Part shown: piece after piece, positions 1 to 8,663 of the stretch
Numbering within the stretch: position 1 is the first letter of the stretch
Layout: the number at the start of each line of letters is the position of its first letter
NCBI GenBank assembly: GCA_036568605.1
Contig: DATCSE010000478.1
Coordinates: 1-21,527, forward strand
Source of the DNA: DATCSE01 sp036568605
Lineage (GTDB): Bacteria; Pseudomonadota; Gammaproteobacteria; Burkholderiales; Burkholderiaceae_C
DNA length: 21,527 bases
Direction of reading: 5' to 3'
The notes under the pieces: model-generated
Database searches by the model: none
What the model saw: the letters and a program-made list of their open reading frames with translations, nothing else
What the model was told of the DNA's origin: nothing
Position numbers and translations under genes: made by a program

Positions 1-722
1 GCCACACGCACCGAATCCAGCAGGCCGTAGACGGTCAGCCCGCTGGCCGCCTTGCCAGTCGAGCCGGCTCGGGGACGCTCGATCCAGAACTCGACGAAGC
101 GCGGGAACTCCTCGCCACTGGCCACCGCGGTGTCGACGGCCAGGCCGCGCGCCGAGAGGCCATAACCCTGCCCCTGCCCGATCGCGCGGAAGTAGCTCGC
201 GCCCAGGAACACGATCAGCTCGTCGGTGGCGCGGCTCGTCGCCGAGCCGTAGTGCGCGCGAAAGCCGGCGAAGTCCAGCGTGCGCAGCGCCGCCGCGTCG
301 ACCGCGGTGCGGCCATAGTCGAACAGCGTTGGATCGAAGTCGACGCGCTTGACGGTTCCGTTCGCGTCCAGCAGGTTGATGCGCACCGGCTCGCGGTACA
401 GGCGGCCGGTCACGAAGAAGTTCAGCTCGTACGGCAGCTTCTCGGCGCGCCACGGCGCACGCTCGGGGCGGAAGCGGATGTCGCGGTAGGCGTCGTAGTC
501 CAGGTCGCGCAGCTGCGGCGCGAGCGGGATCGCCGGAGGCTGGTAGGCCGCGGCGGCGAGCGCCCGGGCGCGCTCGGCGACATCGTCGAAGCCGAACGCG
601 TGGGCCAGCGGCTGCGCCAGCAGCAGCGCCACCCCGCATAGCGCGGCGGCGCTACGGCGGCGGGCGAACAGACCGACAGGTGAACGAAGCGCCGGCCTGG
701 GGCCGGCAAGAGCGTCGAGCAT
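1..722 (-). CDS. opgG: Periplasmic glucan biosynthesis protein OpgG/MdoG (partial, N-terminal 240 residues)
   Basis: The protein takes part in making osmoregulated periplasmic glucans, acting on the beta-glucan backbone in the periplasm. Translating from the ATG at 722 gives a basic N-terminus with three arginines (residues 21-23), a hydrophobic stretch (about 25-38) and an AHA cleavage site after residue 42, so mature protein would start at FGFDDVAERA. The mature part carries segments I recognise from OpgG/OpgD: LGASYFRAIG, YGLSARGLAVDTA, SGEEFPRFVEFWIERP and VYGLLDS. The order and spacing match E. coli OpgG closely. The C-terminal half lies beyond the left edge. The arginine-rich n-region is somewhat Tat-like, as in OpgD, so OpgD is the alternative name, but sequence similarity favours OpgG. 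No strong Shine-Dalgarno is seen before the ATG. Confidence 0.9.
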   Translation of the reverse strand, partial: MLDALAGPRPALRSPVGLFARRRSAAALCGVALLLAQPLAHAFGFDDVAERARALAAAAYQPPAIPLAPQLRDLDYDAYRDIRFRPERAPWRAEKLPYELNFFVTGRLYREPVRINLLDANGTVKRVDFDPTLFDYGRTAVDAAALRTLDFAGFRAHYGSATSRATDELIVFLGASYFRAIGQGQGYGLSARGLAVDTAVASGEEFPRFVEFWIERPRAGSTGKAASGLTVYGLLDSVRV

Positions 723-892
723 CGAGAGCGTCGTGGGTGGCCGCAGCCGTCGAACGGCGGGAATGGCGCGGTGCAGCAATTCTTCTTGTGCGAGGCCCGA
801 ACTCTACGGGTTTTCACCTGGGAAGGAAACCTAAAACGCTGTGATTACAACGGGTTGCGGCGCTGTCCTACATCGACGCTGCGCTGCAGCAT

Positions 893-926
893 GAAAAACG
901 CCCGCCGGGATCGCTCCCGGCGGGCG
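893..926 (-). terminator. Rho-independent terminator of aceA
   Basis: A perfect 12-bp stem (CGCCCGCCGGGA at 899-910 paired with TCCCGGCGGGCG at 915-926) closes a 4-base loop. Read on the minus strand it is followed by TTTTT (894-898). It starts 24 bases after the aceA stop codon, the right place and direction to end that transcript, and separates it from opgG downstream. Confidence 0.93.
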
Positions 927-950
927 TGGGCAGGTCGTTCCGATTCCGGA

Positions 951-2249
<1,299 letters not shown>

Positions 2250-2330
2250 GTCGGCTCCTTGGGGTGGTTTGAAGTCAGGGAAGAAACTGGCTTCAGCATA
2301 GCCAAGGGTCGACCGCAATGGAAGACTTAT

Positions 2331-2364
2331 GTCTTATATAAGACTACGAACGAATACTATACAA
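2331..2364 (-). promoter_or_regulatory. Candidate aceA promoter overlapped by a 14-bp palindrome
   Basis: The sequence at 2331-2344 is the perfect palindrome GTCTTATATAAGAC, lying in an AT-rich island within otherwise GC-rich DNA. On the minus strand a possible -35 TTGTAT (2364-2359) is followed 17-18 bases later by TTATAT/TATATA inside the palindrome, which could be the -10. Transcription would start near 2328, about 80 bases before the aceA ATG. A dyad lying on the -10 is the typical layout of a repressor operator. Promoter and operator roles are inferred; the palindrome itself is certain. Confidence 0.55.
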
Positions 2365-2448
2365 ATCAATGAGATACGTCATATCTTTCATAAAGCAGAA
2401 CGAGATTCGGCGAAGCGAAAAGAAATGCGGCAGCGCAGCATTGACTCA

Positions 2449-2493
2449 TTTCATGATCCGGAACGTCGGCCGCGATCATGAAAAGTTCATGAA
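2449..2493. repeat. Inverted repeat TTTCATGATC/GATCATGAAA plus third CATG dyad
   Basis: Ten-base arms TTTCATGATC (2449-2458) and GATCATGAAA (2474-2483) are perfect inverted copies 15 bases apart. A third related palindrome, TTCATGAA, follows at 2486-2493. They sit between the 3' end of the amidotransferase gene and the aceA promoter. There is no T-run suited to a terminator and the arms are AT-rich, so a protein-binding region upstream of aceA is possible. Function is unknown. Confidence 0.4.
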
Positions 2494-2514
2494 ACCCGTC
2501 GTCGCCGGTTCGCT

Positions 2515-3228
2515 TCAAGGGCTGCCGTACAGCCAGCGCCTGTAGATCCGATCCGCAAGCCGCTGCTGCCCAGGCAGCGCCTCGCGCGCCTGCTCGAGCA
2601 TCGCGGCACCGCTTTGCACCGTGTCCGGGTGCTGCCGCTGCTGGTGCAGGAACACCGGGTCGCGCGAGCGCGCCCAGACCGCGAGCTTCGCGGCATCGAG
2701 CTCGACATGGAACTGCATCGCAAGGCAACGCTCGCCGAGTACGAATGCCTGGTGCGGGCAAGCCGGGCTGCTCGCCAGCGGCTCGGCACCGGCCGGCAGC
2801 TCGAAGGCCTCGTTGTGCCACTGGTAGACCACGTGCCGCGGCGCTTCGCCGAACCATGCGCGCGCGGCGGCGCTGTCGACCCTGTCCAGTGCCAGCCAGC
2901 CGATCTCCGGCGCCGGCGACGGCTGCACCCGCGCGCCCAGCGCCCGCGCCATCAGTTGCCCGCCCAGGCAATGCCCGATCACCGGCAGATCGGCGTCCAG
3001 CGCCTGCAGGATCAACCGCTCGGCCTGGCGCAGCGACGGCAGCGCATCATTGGCGCTCATCTCGCCGCCCAGCACGGCCAGTGCGCCGTAGCCGGCGATG
3101 CGCTCGGGATAGGCTTCGCCGCGCTCGGTGTCGAAGACGCGGTATGCGCGACCCTCGCGGTCCAGCCACGCGCGCAGATAGGCCGGGTCATCCAGGCTCA
3201 GGTGCTGCAGGATCAGAATCGGCTTCAT
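2515..3228 (-). CDS. Class I glutamine amidotransferase-like protein
   Basis: The 237-residue product is a stand-alone triad-type amidotransferase domain of the GMP synthase-like group. The nucleophile elbow is GHCLGGQL with Cys87, and the triad is completed by His174 and Glu176 in QFHVE. All three catalytic residues are intact, so it is probably an active glutaminase or gamma-glutamyl hydrolase, but its acceptor substrate cannot be told. I chose the ATG at 3228 because the protein then begins MKPILILQH, a normal first beta strand; other in-frame ATGs are at 3252, 3291 and 3294 and no Shine-Dalgarno is decisive. It is divergent from the polyamine cluster across a 176-base gap. A role in handling gamma-glutamyl compounds beside PuuA/PuuD is an attractive guess only. 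Confidence 0.85.
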   Translation of the reverse strand: MKPILILQHLSLDDPAYLRAWLDREGRAYRVFDTERGEAYPERIAGYGALAVLGGEMSANDALPSLRQAERLILQALDADLPVIGHCLGGQLMARALGARVQPSPAPEIGWLALDRVDSAAARAWFGEAPRHVVYQWHNEAFELPAGAEPLASSPACPHQAFVLGERCLAMQFHVELDAAKLAVWARSRDPVFLHQQRQHPDTVQSGAAMLEQAREALPGQQRLADRIYRRWLYGSP

Positions 3229-3349
3229 CGGCTGCCCATGAACCCTGGCCATATCCCCAAGGGTCGGAAGGGGTCTGAAATTTGCCCGCATCATAGGAGG
3301 CAGATCGCGACGCGCCGGTTCACCTCCGAATTCCGTCGCGAAGCTTCTC

Positions 3350-3355
3350 TAGACT
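3350..3355 (+). promoter_or_regulatory. Possible -10 box of the polyamine cluster
   Basis: TAGACT resembles the TAGAAT-type -10 boxes of GC-rich betaproteobacteria and lies 49 bases before the first aminotransferase ATG. No convincing -35 is present at 17 bases. The same CTAGACT heptamer followed by C/G-rich DNA recurs at 8586-8592 before potG. The rest of the 3229-3404 divergent intergenic region shows no clear operator or terminator. Confidence 0.25.
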
Positions 3356-3404
3356 GCCGCCCGGGCACCCCGCACACTGCGACGATCACCACGGAGTAAA
3401 ACCT

Positions 3405-4769
3405 ATGCGCAAAGACGATCCCACCACGCTGTCACCGGCTTCCACGGGCGGTTCCTCGACCAAGCCCGGCAAGCTGGACGCGTTCTGGATGCCGTTCACC
3501 GCGAACCGCCAGTTCAAGCAGGAGCCGCGCCTGCTCGCCAAGGCGTCGGGCATGCACTTCTGGACACCGGAAGGCCGCCAGGTGCTCGACGGCATCGCCG
3601 GGCTGTGGTGCGTGAACGCAGGCCATGCGCGGCCGAAGATCGTCGAGGCGATCGCCGCCCAGGCCGCCGAGCTCGACTTCGCGCCGCCGTTCAACATGGG
3701 TCATCCGAAGGCGTTCGAGCTGGCCGAGCGGCTGACGACGATCACCCCGAAGGGGCTGAACAAGGTCTTCTTCACCAACTCCGGTTCCGAGTCGGTCGAG
3801 ACGGCGCTGAAGATGGCGATCGCCTACCACCGCGTGCGCGGCGAAGGCTCGCGCACGCGCCTGATCGGCCGCGAGCGCGGCTACCATGGCGTCAACTTCG
3901 GCGGCATCTCGGTCGGCGGCATCGTCGCGAACCGCAAGATGTTCGGCACGCTGCTCGCCGGCGTCGACCACATCCGCCACACGCACGACCTCGAACGCAA
4001 CGCGTTCTCGCGCGGCGTGCCCGAACACGGCGCCGAGTTCGCCGACGACCTCGAGCGGCTGATCGCGCTGCACGATGCCTCGACGATCGCTGCGGTGATC
4101 GTCGAGCCGGTGGCCGGCTCGACCGGCGTGCTGCTGCCGCCCAAGGGCTACCTGCAGCGGCTGCGCGAGATCTGCGACAAGCACGGCATCCTTTTGATCT
4201 TCGACGAGGTGATCACGGGGTTCGGCCGCCTCGGCGCACCGTTCGCGGCTTCGCATTTCGGCGTCACGCCCGACCTGATGACGGTCGCCAAGGGCATCAC
4301 GAACGGCTGCGTGCCGATGGGCGCGGTGTTCGCGAAGCAGCACATCCACGATGTGTTCATGACCGGGCCCGAGCACCTGATCGAGTTCTTCCACGGCTAC
4401 ACCTATTCGTCGCATCCGCTGGCCTGCGCGGCCGGCATCGCGACGCTGGACACCTACGCCGAAGAGGGCTTGCTGACGCGCGGCGCGCAGGTCGCGCCGT
4501 ACTTCGAGGAGGCGCTGCATTCGCTGAAGGGCCTGCCGAACGTGATCGACGTCCGCAACATCGGCCTGGTCGGCGGCATCGAGCTCGCGTCGCGCCCCGG
4601 CGAGCCGGGCAAGCGGGCGTTCGAGGTCTTCCTCGAATGCTGGAAGCGCGGCGTGCTGATCCGCACGACCGGCGATACGATCGCGTTGTCGCCGCCGCTG
4701 ATCATCGAGAACCAGCACATCGACCAGATCGTCGGCACACTCGCAGACGTGTTGAAGACGGCGACCTGA
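3405..4769 (+). CDS. Omega-amino acid:pyruvate aminotransferase (beta-alanine transaminase type, class III PLP)
   Basis: It transfers the amino group of an omega-amino acid such as beta-alanine to pyruvate, giving malonate semialdehyde and alanine. The 454-residue protein follows the Pseudomonas omega-amino acid:pyruvate aminotransferase throughout: LDAFWMPFTANR near the N-terminus, NSGSES (125-130) and GYHG (159-162) at the cofactor phosphate and ring, IFDEVITGFGR with Asp267, and the PLP lysine Lys296 in MTVAKGITNG. GGAG lies upstream of the ATG at a suitable distance. It is the first gene of a same-strand cluster; puuD follows after 13 bases, so the two are probably cotranscribed. In this context it could remove beta-alanine formed from 1,3-diaminopropane during spermidine breakdown, which is inference. 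Broader amine substrates are possible for this family. Confidence 0.9.
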   Translation: MRKDDPTTLSPASTGGSSTKPGKLDAFWMPFTANRQFKQEPRLLAKASGMHFWTPEGRQVLDGIAGLWCVNAGHARPKIVEAIAAQAAELDFAPPFNMGHPKAFELAERLTTITPKGLNKVFFTNSGSESVETALKMAIAYHRVRGEGSRTRLIGRERGYHGVNFGGISVGGIVANRKMFGTLLAGVDHIRHTHDLERNAFSRGVPEHGAEFADDLERLIALHDASTIAAVIVEPVAGSTGVLLPPKGYLQRLREICDKHGILLIFDEVITGFGRLGAPFAASHFGVTPDLMTVAKGITNGCVPMGAVFAKQHIHDVFMTGPEHLIEFFHGYTYSSHPLACAAGIATLDTYAEEGLLTRGAQVAPYFEEALHSLKGLPNVIDVRNIGLVGGIELASRPGEPGKRAFEVFLECWKRGVLIRTTGDTIALSPPLIIENQHIDQIVGTLADVLKTAT

Positions 4770-4782
4770 TGTCGGCTATGCC

Positions 4783-5679
4783 ATGAAGGTCGAATACGCC
4801 CCGCCCGCGCAGCCCGCGTCCACGATGGATGCGGGTACGCGGCGCCCCATCCCGCAAGCGGACGAGCGCCGGGGCGACAGCGACCGCAACGCCAAGCCCG
4901 TCGTGCTGGTCCCGGCGTGCAACCGCACGCTCGGCCAGCATCCGTTCCATGTCGCGGGCAAGAAGTACATCGATGCGGTCCGGCTCGCGGGCTGCCAGCC
5001 GCTGATCGTGCCCAGCGCCGAAGTCGAGGAGCTCGACGCGCTGCTCGCGCTTGCCGACGGCGTGCTGCTGACCGGGTCGCAGTCGAACGTGCATCCCAGC
5101 CACTTCGGCGAGGCTGTGCACGACACGCTGCTGCCGCTGGACGCGACGCGCGACGACTGGGTGCTGCCGTTGATTCCGCGCGTGCTGGCGCTTGGAATGC
5201 CGCTGTTCGCGATCTGCCGCGGTTTCCAGGAAGCGAATGTCGCGCTCGGCGGTTCGCTGCACCAGGCGGTGCAGGAAGTCGAGGGCCGCCGCGATCATCG
5301 TGCGCCCAAGGATGTGCCGGCCGAGCAGGCATATGGACTCGCGCACGAGGTTGCCGTCGAGCCGGGCGGCGTGCTCGCGTCGCTGTTGCCGGACGCGTCG
5401 TTCCAGGTCAACTCGGTGCATGGCCAGGGCGTGAACCGGCTGGCCGACGGCTTGCGCATAGAGGCGCGCGCACCCGACGGGCTCGTCGAAGCGTTCTCGG
5501 TCGAGCAAGCGATGGGCCACCCCGTCCACGGCTTCAACCTGTGCGTGCAATGGCATCCCGAATGGCAGGCGGCCGACAACCCGGTGTCGGTGAAACTGTT
5601 CCGCGCGTTCGGCACCGCCTGCGCCCGCTATCGGCAGCGCCGCCGCCTGCCGCGCCACGCCCCTGAACCTGATCGATAG
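4783..5679 (+). CDS. puuD: Gamma-glutamyl-gamma-aminobutyrate hydrolase (PuuD/SpuA type)
   Basis: A class I amidotransferase-fold hydrolase (peptidase C26) that releases GABA and glutamate from gamma-glutamyl-GABA in the glutamylated putrescine pathway. The nucleophile is Cys145 in FAICRGFQE, with His258 and Glu260 in VQWHPEW. The segments HGQGVN, RIEARAPDGLVEA and GGSLHQ match E. coli PuuD. At 298 residues it is about 40 longer than E. coli PuuD because of a proline- and arginine-rich N-terminal extension (residues 1-38) that looks disordered; a later start is therefore possible, though no ATG is available there with a good ribosome-binding site. The pairing with a PuuA-like gene next door, followed by spuC, reproduces the Pseudomonas spuA-spuB-spuC order. 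Confidence 0.92.
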   Translation: MKVEYAPPAQPASTMDAGTRRPIPQADERRGDSDRNAKPVVLVPACNRTLGQHPFHVAGKKYIDAVRLAGCQPLIVPSAEVEELDALLALADGVLLTGSQSNVHPSHFGEAVHDTLLPLDATRDDWVLPLIPRVLALGMPLFAICRGFQEANVALGGSLHQAVQEVEGRRDHRAPKDVPAEQAYGLAHEVAVEPGGVLASLLPDASFQVNSVHGQGVNRLADGLRIEARAPDGLVEAFSVEQAMGHPVHGFNLCVQWHPEWQAADNPVSVKLFRAFGTACARYRQRRRLPRHAPEPDR

Positions 5680-5789
5680 CGGACCGCTGGCGGCGCCCGG
5701 CTTCCGGCCGTGCGCGCCGCGGGGGCAACCGTGCGGCGGCCGCTCGCTCTCCTCGGCGACCACCGCCTCCTCTTTCAGGTGATGCAATC

Positions 5790-7154
5790 GTGGACAAGCA
5801 CAACTTCACATTCGGCGATCTCGAGAACTGGCTCAACGAGCGGCGCGTGACCGAGATCGAGTGCCTGGTGCCGGACCTCACCGGCGTCGCCCGCGGCAAG
5901 ATCCTGCCGCGTGAGAAATTCACTGAAGACCGCGGCATGCGGCTGCCCGAGGCGATCGTCGCGATCGGCGTGACCGGGGAGTTCCCCGAAGAGGGCCCGT
6001 ACTACGACGTGATCCACGCGACCGACCGCGACATGCACCTGCGCCCCGATCCGAGCACGGTGCGCATCGTGCCCTGGGCCGCCGACGCGACCGCGCAGGT
6101 GATCCACGACTGCTTCGACCGTGGCGGCAACCTGATCCCGTACGCGCCGCGCTCGGTGCTGCGCCGCATCTGCGATCTGTACGCGGCCGAGGGCTGGGAC
6201 CCGGTGGTCGCACCCGAGCTCGAGTTCTACCTGATCGAGCGCAACGCCGACCCGAACACGCCGCTGCGCCCGCCCAAGGGCCGCAGCGGTCGCGCCGAGA
6301 CCTCGCGCCAGGCCTATTCGATCGACGCGGTCAACGAGTTCGACCCGCTGTTCGAGGACATCTACGACTACTGCGAGAAGATGGAGCTCAACGTCGACAC
6401 CTTGATCCACGAGGTCGGTGCCGGGCAGATGGAGATCAATTTCTTCCACGACCACCCGCTGCAGCTCGCCGACGAGGTGTTCTTCTTCAAGCGCACGATA
6501 CGCGAGGCGGCGCTGCGCCACGAGATGTACGCGACCTTCATGGCCAAGCCGATGGCCAACGAGCCCGGCAGCGCGATGCATGTGCACCAGAGCGTGATCA
6601 GCAGGGTCAGCGGCCACAACATCTTCAGTAACGAAGACGGTTCGCCGTCCAAGGAATTCTTCTGGTTCATCGGCGGGCTGCAGAAGTACACGCCGGCCGC
6701 GATGGCGTTCTTCGCGCCCTACGTCAATTCGTACCGCCGGCTGGTGCGCTCGACCGCCGCGCCGATCAACATCCAGTGGGGCACGGACAACCGCACGGTC
6801 GGGATCCGCTCGCCGGTCGCGACCGCGGCGGCGCGGCGCATCGAGAACCGCGTGATCGGCGCCGACGCGAACCCGTATGTCGCGCTCGCCGCGACGCTGG
6901 CTTGCGGCTATCTCGGGATGAAGAACCGCATCGAGCCCGCGCCCGAATGCAAGGGCGATGCCTACCTCTCCGAGTACCAGCTGCCACGCAGCCTGAGCGA
7001 GGCGCTGGGCTGGATGGCCGACGAGGCGGACCTGCACGAGGTGCTGGGCAAGGAGTTCGTGACCGTCTATTCCGAGATCAAGGAGATCGAGCACGACGAG
7101 TTCATGAAGGTGATCTCGCCGTGGGAGCGCGAGCACCTGCTGCTGCATGTCTGA
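5790..7154 (+). CDS. puuA: Gamma-glutamylputrescine synthetase-like glutamine synthetase family enzyme (PuuA/SpuB type)
   Basis: It ligates glutamate to the amino group of putrescine or a related amine at the cost of ATP. The 454-residue protein has the glutamine-synthetase fold motifs: ELEFY with Glu143/Glu145, EVGAGQMEINF with Glu208 and Glu215 as metal ligands, the HVHQS loop (264-268) and NRTVGIRSP (334-342). The N-terminal part (LVPDLTGVARGK) is typical of the PuuA/GlnA-III type rather than true GlnA, and the GlnA adenylylation region is not evident. The start is GTG at 5790, preceded by AGGTG; the nearby ATG at 5782 is out of frame. A 110-base spacer with no obvious signal separates it from puuD. 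Its stop region overlaps or abuts the next aminotransferase. Amine specificity (putrescine, spermidine, ethanolamine) cannot be read from sequence. Confidence 0.88.
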   Translation: MDKHNFTFGDLENWLNERRVTEIECLVPDLTGVARGKILPREKFTEDRGMRLPEAIVAIGVTGEFPEEGPYYDVIHATDRDMHLRPDPSTVRIVPWAADATAQVIHDCFDRGGNLIPYAPRSVLRRICDLYAAEGWDPVVAPELEFYLIERNADPNTPLRPPKGRSGRAETSRQAYSIDAVNEFDPLFEDIYDYCEKMELNVDTLIHEVGAGQMEINFFHDHPLQLADEVFFFKRTIREAALRHEMYATFMAKPMANEPGSAMHVHQSVISRVSGHNIFSNEDGSPSKEFFWFIGGLQKYTPAAMAFFAPYVNSYRRLVRSTAAPINIQWGTDNRTVGIRSPVATAAARRIENRVIGADANPYVALAATLACGYLGMKNRIEPAPECKGDAYLSEYQLPRSLSEALGWMADEADLHEVLGKEFVTVYSEIKEIEHDEFMKVISPWEREHLLLHV

Positions 7155-7167
7155 GGCTGTACGTCCG

Positions 7168-8559
7168 ATGTCCACGACCCGAACCACCCGAGACTGGCAG
7201 GCCGCTGACGCTGCTCACTACCTGCACCCGTTCACCGACTTCAAGGCGCTGGCTGCGAAGGGTTCGCGCGTGATCACGCGGGCGGACAACGTCTACCTCT
7301 GGGACAGCGACGGCCACAAGATCTTCGACGCGATGTCGGGGCTGTGGTGCGTCAACGTCGGGTACGGCCAGCAGGAGTTGATCGCCGCGGCAACCGAGCA
7401 GCTGCGCACGCTGCCGTTCTACAACTCGTTCTTCCAGACCGCGAACCCGCCGGCGATCGAGCTGGCCGAGCTGCTCGCGCAGATCGCGCCGCCGCAGTTC
7501 CGCCACGTGTTCTTCTCCGGCTCGGGCTCGGAAGGCAACGACACCATCGTCCGCATGGTGCGGCGCTACTGGGACCTGATGGGCGAGCCCGAGCGCCACG
7601 TGATCATCAGCCGCAATAACGCGTACCACGGCTCGACGATGGCCGGCGCCTCGCTCGGTGGCATGAGCGGCATGCACGAACAAGGCGGGCTGCCGATCCC
7701 CGGCATCGTGCACATCGAGCAGCCGTTCTGGTTCGAGCACGGTCAAGGGATGAGCCGCGACGAGTTCGGCCTGAAGGCCGCGCGTTGGCTGGAGGACAAG
7801 ATCGCCGAGATTGGCGCCGACAAGGTCGCCGCGTTCATCGGCGAGCCGGTGCAAGGCGCCGGCGGCGTGATCGTGCCGCCCGACAGCTACTGGCCGGAGA
7901 TCCAGCGCATCTGCCGACGGCACGGCATCCTGCTCGTCTCGGACGAAGTGATCTGCGGCTTCGGCCGCACCGGGCGCTGGTTCGGCTGCGAACGCTTTGG
8001 CTACGAACCGGACCTGATGACGTTCGCGAAAGGCGTCACGTCAGGCTATGTTCCGCTGGGCGGCGTGCTCGTCGGCGATCGTGTCGCCGACGTGCTGATC
8101 GCGCAGGGTGGCGAGTTCAACCACGGCTACACCTATTCCGGCCACCCGGTCGCGTGTGCCGTGGCGCTCGCGAACATCCGGCTGATGCAGCGCGAGCGCA
8201 TCGTCGAGACCGTGCGCGACGAGCTTGGCCCGTATCTGGCGCGGCAGTTCGCGACGCTGACCGAGCACCCGCTGGTCGGCGAGGTCCAGACCTGCGGGTT
8301 GATGGGTGCCGTGCAGCTGGTGAAGGACAAGGCCGGGCCCGACGGCCGGCCGGTGCCGTTCCCGTCCGAGCTGGAGCTCGGCATGGTCTGCCGCAGCCAC
8401 TGCTTCGGCAACGGCCTGATCATGCGTGCGGTCGGCGACCGCATGATCGTCGCGCCGCCGCTCGTGATCACGCGCACGCAGATCGACGAGATGATGGCGC
8501 TGATCCGCCGTTGTCTGGACCTGACACTGGACGACGCCGTCTCGCGCGGCTGGGTCTGA
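7168..8559 (+). CDS. spuC: Putrescine:pyruvate aminotransferase (SpuC type, class III PLP)
   Basis: It transaminates putrescine with pyruvate, giving 4-aminobutanal and alanine, the direct route of putrescine breakdown in Pseudomonas aeruginosa. Close resemblance to SpuC runs the whole length: HPFTDFK, GLWCVNVGYG, HVFFSGSGSE, AYHGST, SDEVICGFGRTG with Asp259, the PLP lysine Lys288 in FAKGVTSGY, and RAVGDRMIVAPPLVI near the C-terminus. I prefer the ATG at 7168 (463 residues) because GAGG lies within the puuA stop region upstream and the alignment of the TRDWQ segment fits; an in-frame ATG at 7147 overlapping the puuA stop by eight bases would add seven residues. Tight linkage to puuA implies one transcript. 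This gives the cell both a glutamylation and a transamination branch for putrescine. Confidence 0.92.
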   Translation: MSTTRTTRDWQAADAAHYLHPFTDFKALAAKGSRVITRADNVYLWDSDGHKIFDAMSGLWCVNVGYGQQELIAAATEQLRTLPFYNSFFQTANPPAIELAELLAQIAPPQFRHVFFSGSGSEGNDTIVRMVRRYWDLMGEPERHVIISRNNAYHGSTMAGASLGGMSGMHEQGGLPIPGIVHIEQPFWFEHGQGMSRDEFGLKAARWLEDKIAEIGADKVAAFIGEPVQGAGGVIVPPDSYWPEIQRICRRHGILLVSDEVICGFGRTGRWFGCERFGYEPDLMTFAKGVTSGYVPLGGVLVGDRVADVLIAQGGEFNHGYTYSGHPVACAVALANIRLMQRERIVETVRDELGPYLARQFATLTEHPLVGEVQTCGLMGAVQLVKDKAGPDGRPVPFPSELELGMVCRSHCFGNGLIMRAVGDRMIVAPPLVITRTQIDEMMALIRRCLDLTLDDAVSRGWV

Positions 8560-8663
8560 GTCCGGGCTTGGCGCGCGCGGCCACGCTAGACTCCCGGGCG
8601 GCGTTTTTTCGCCCGCCCCACCCTCCCTATCCCGCGACCTTCCTGTTGTCGATAGACGTGCCC

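Noticed and set aside
723..892. Short inverted GGTTT/AAACC elements in the opgG upstream region
   Set aside because: Only five paired bases with a wide loop; a weak TAGAGT hexamer nearby lacks a convincing partner. I see nothing firm in this stretch.
2250..2318. N-terminal extension of isocitrate lyase by 23 residues
   Set aside because: AAGGAG lies directly before the internal ATG at 2249 and the extension would be unlike known isocitrate lyases.
5680..5789. Repeated CCGTGCG motifs between puuD and puuA as a regulatory RNA or terminator
   Set aside because: No stable stem with a T-run could be drawn, and the repeats are short and expected in such GC-rich DNA.
8595..8620. GC-rich hairpin around TTTTTT after spuC as a terminator
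   Set aside because: The arms pair for only four bases before a mismatch and the T-run is in the loop, not after the stem.
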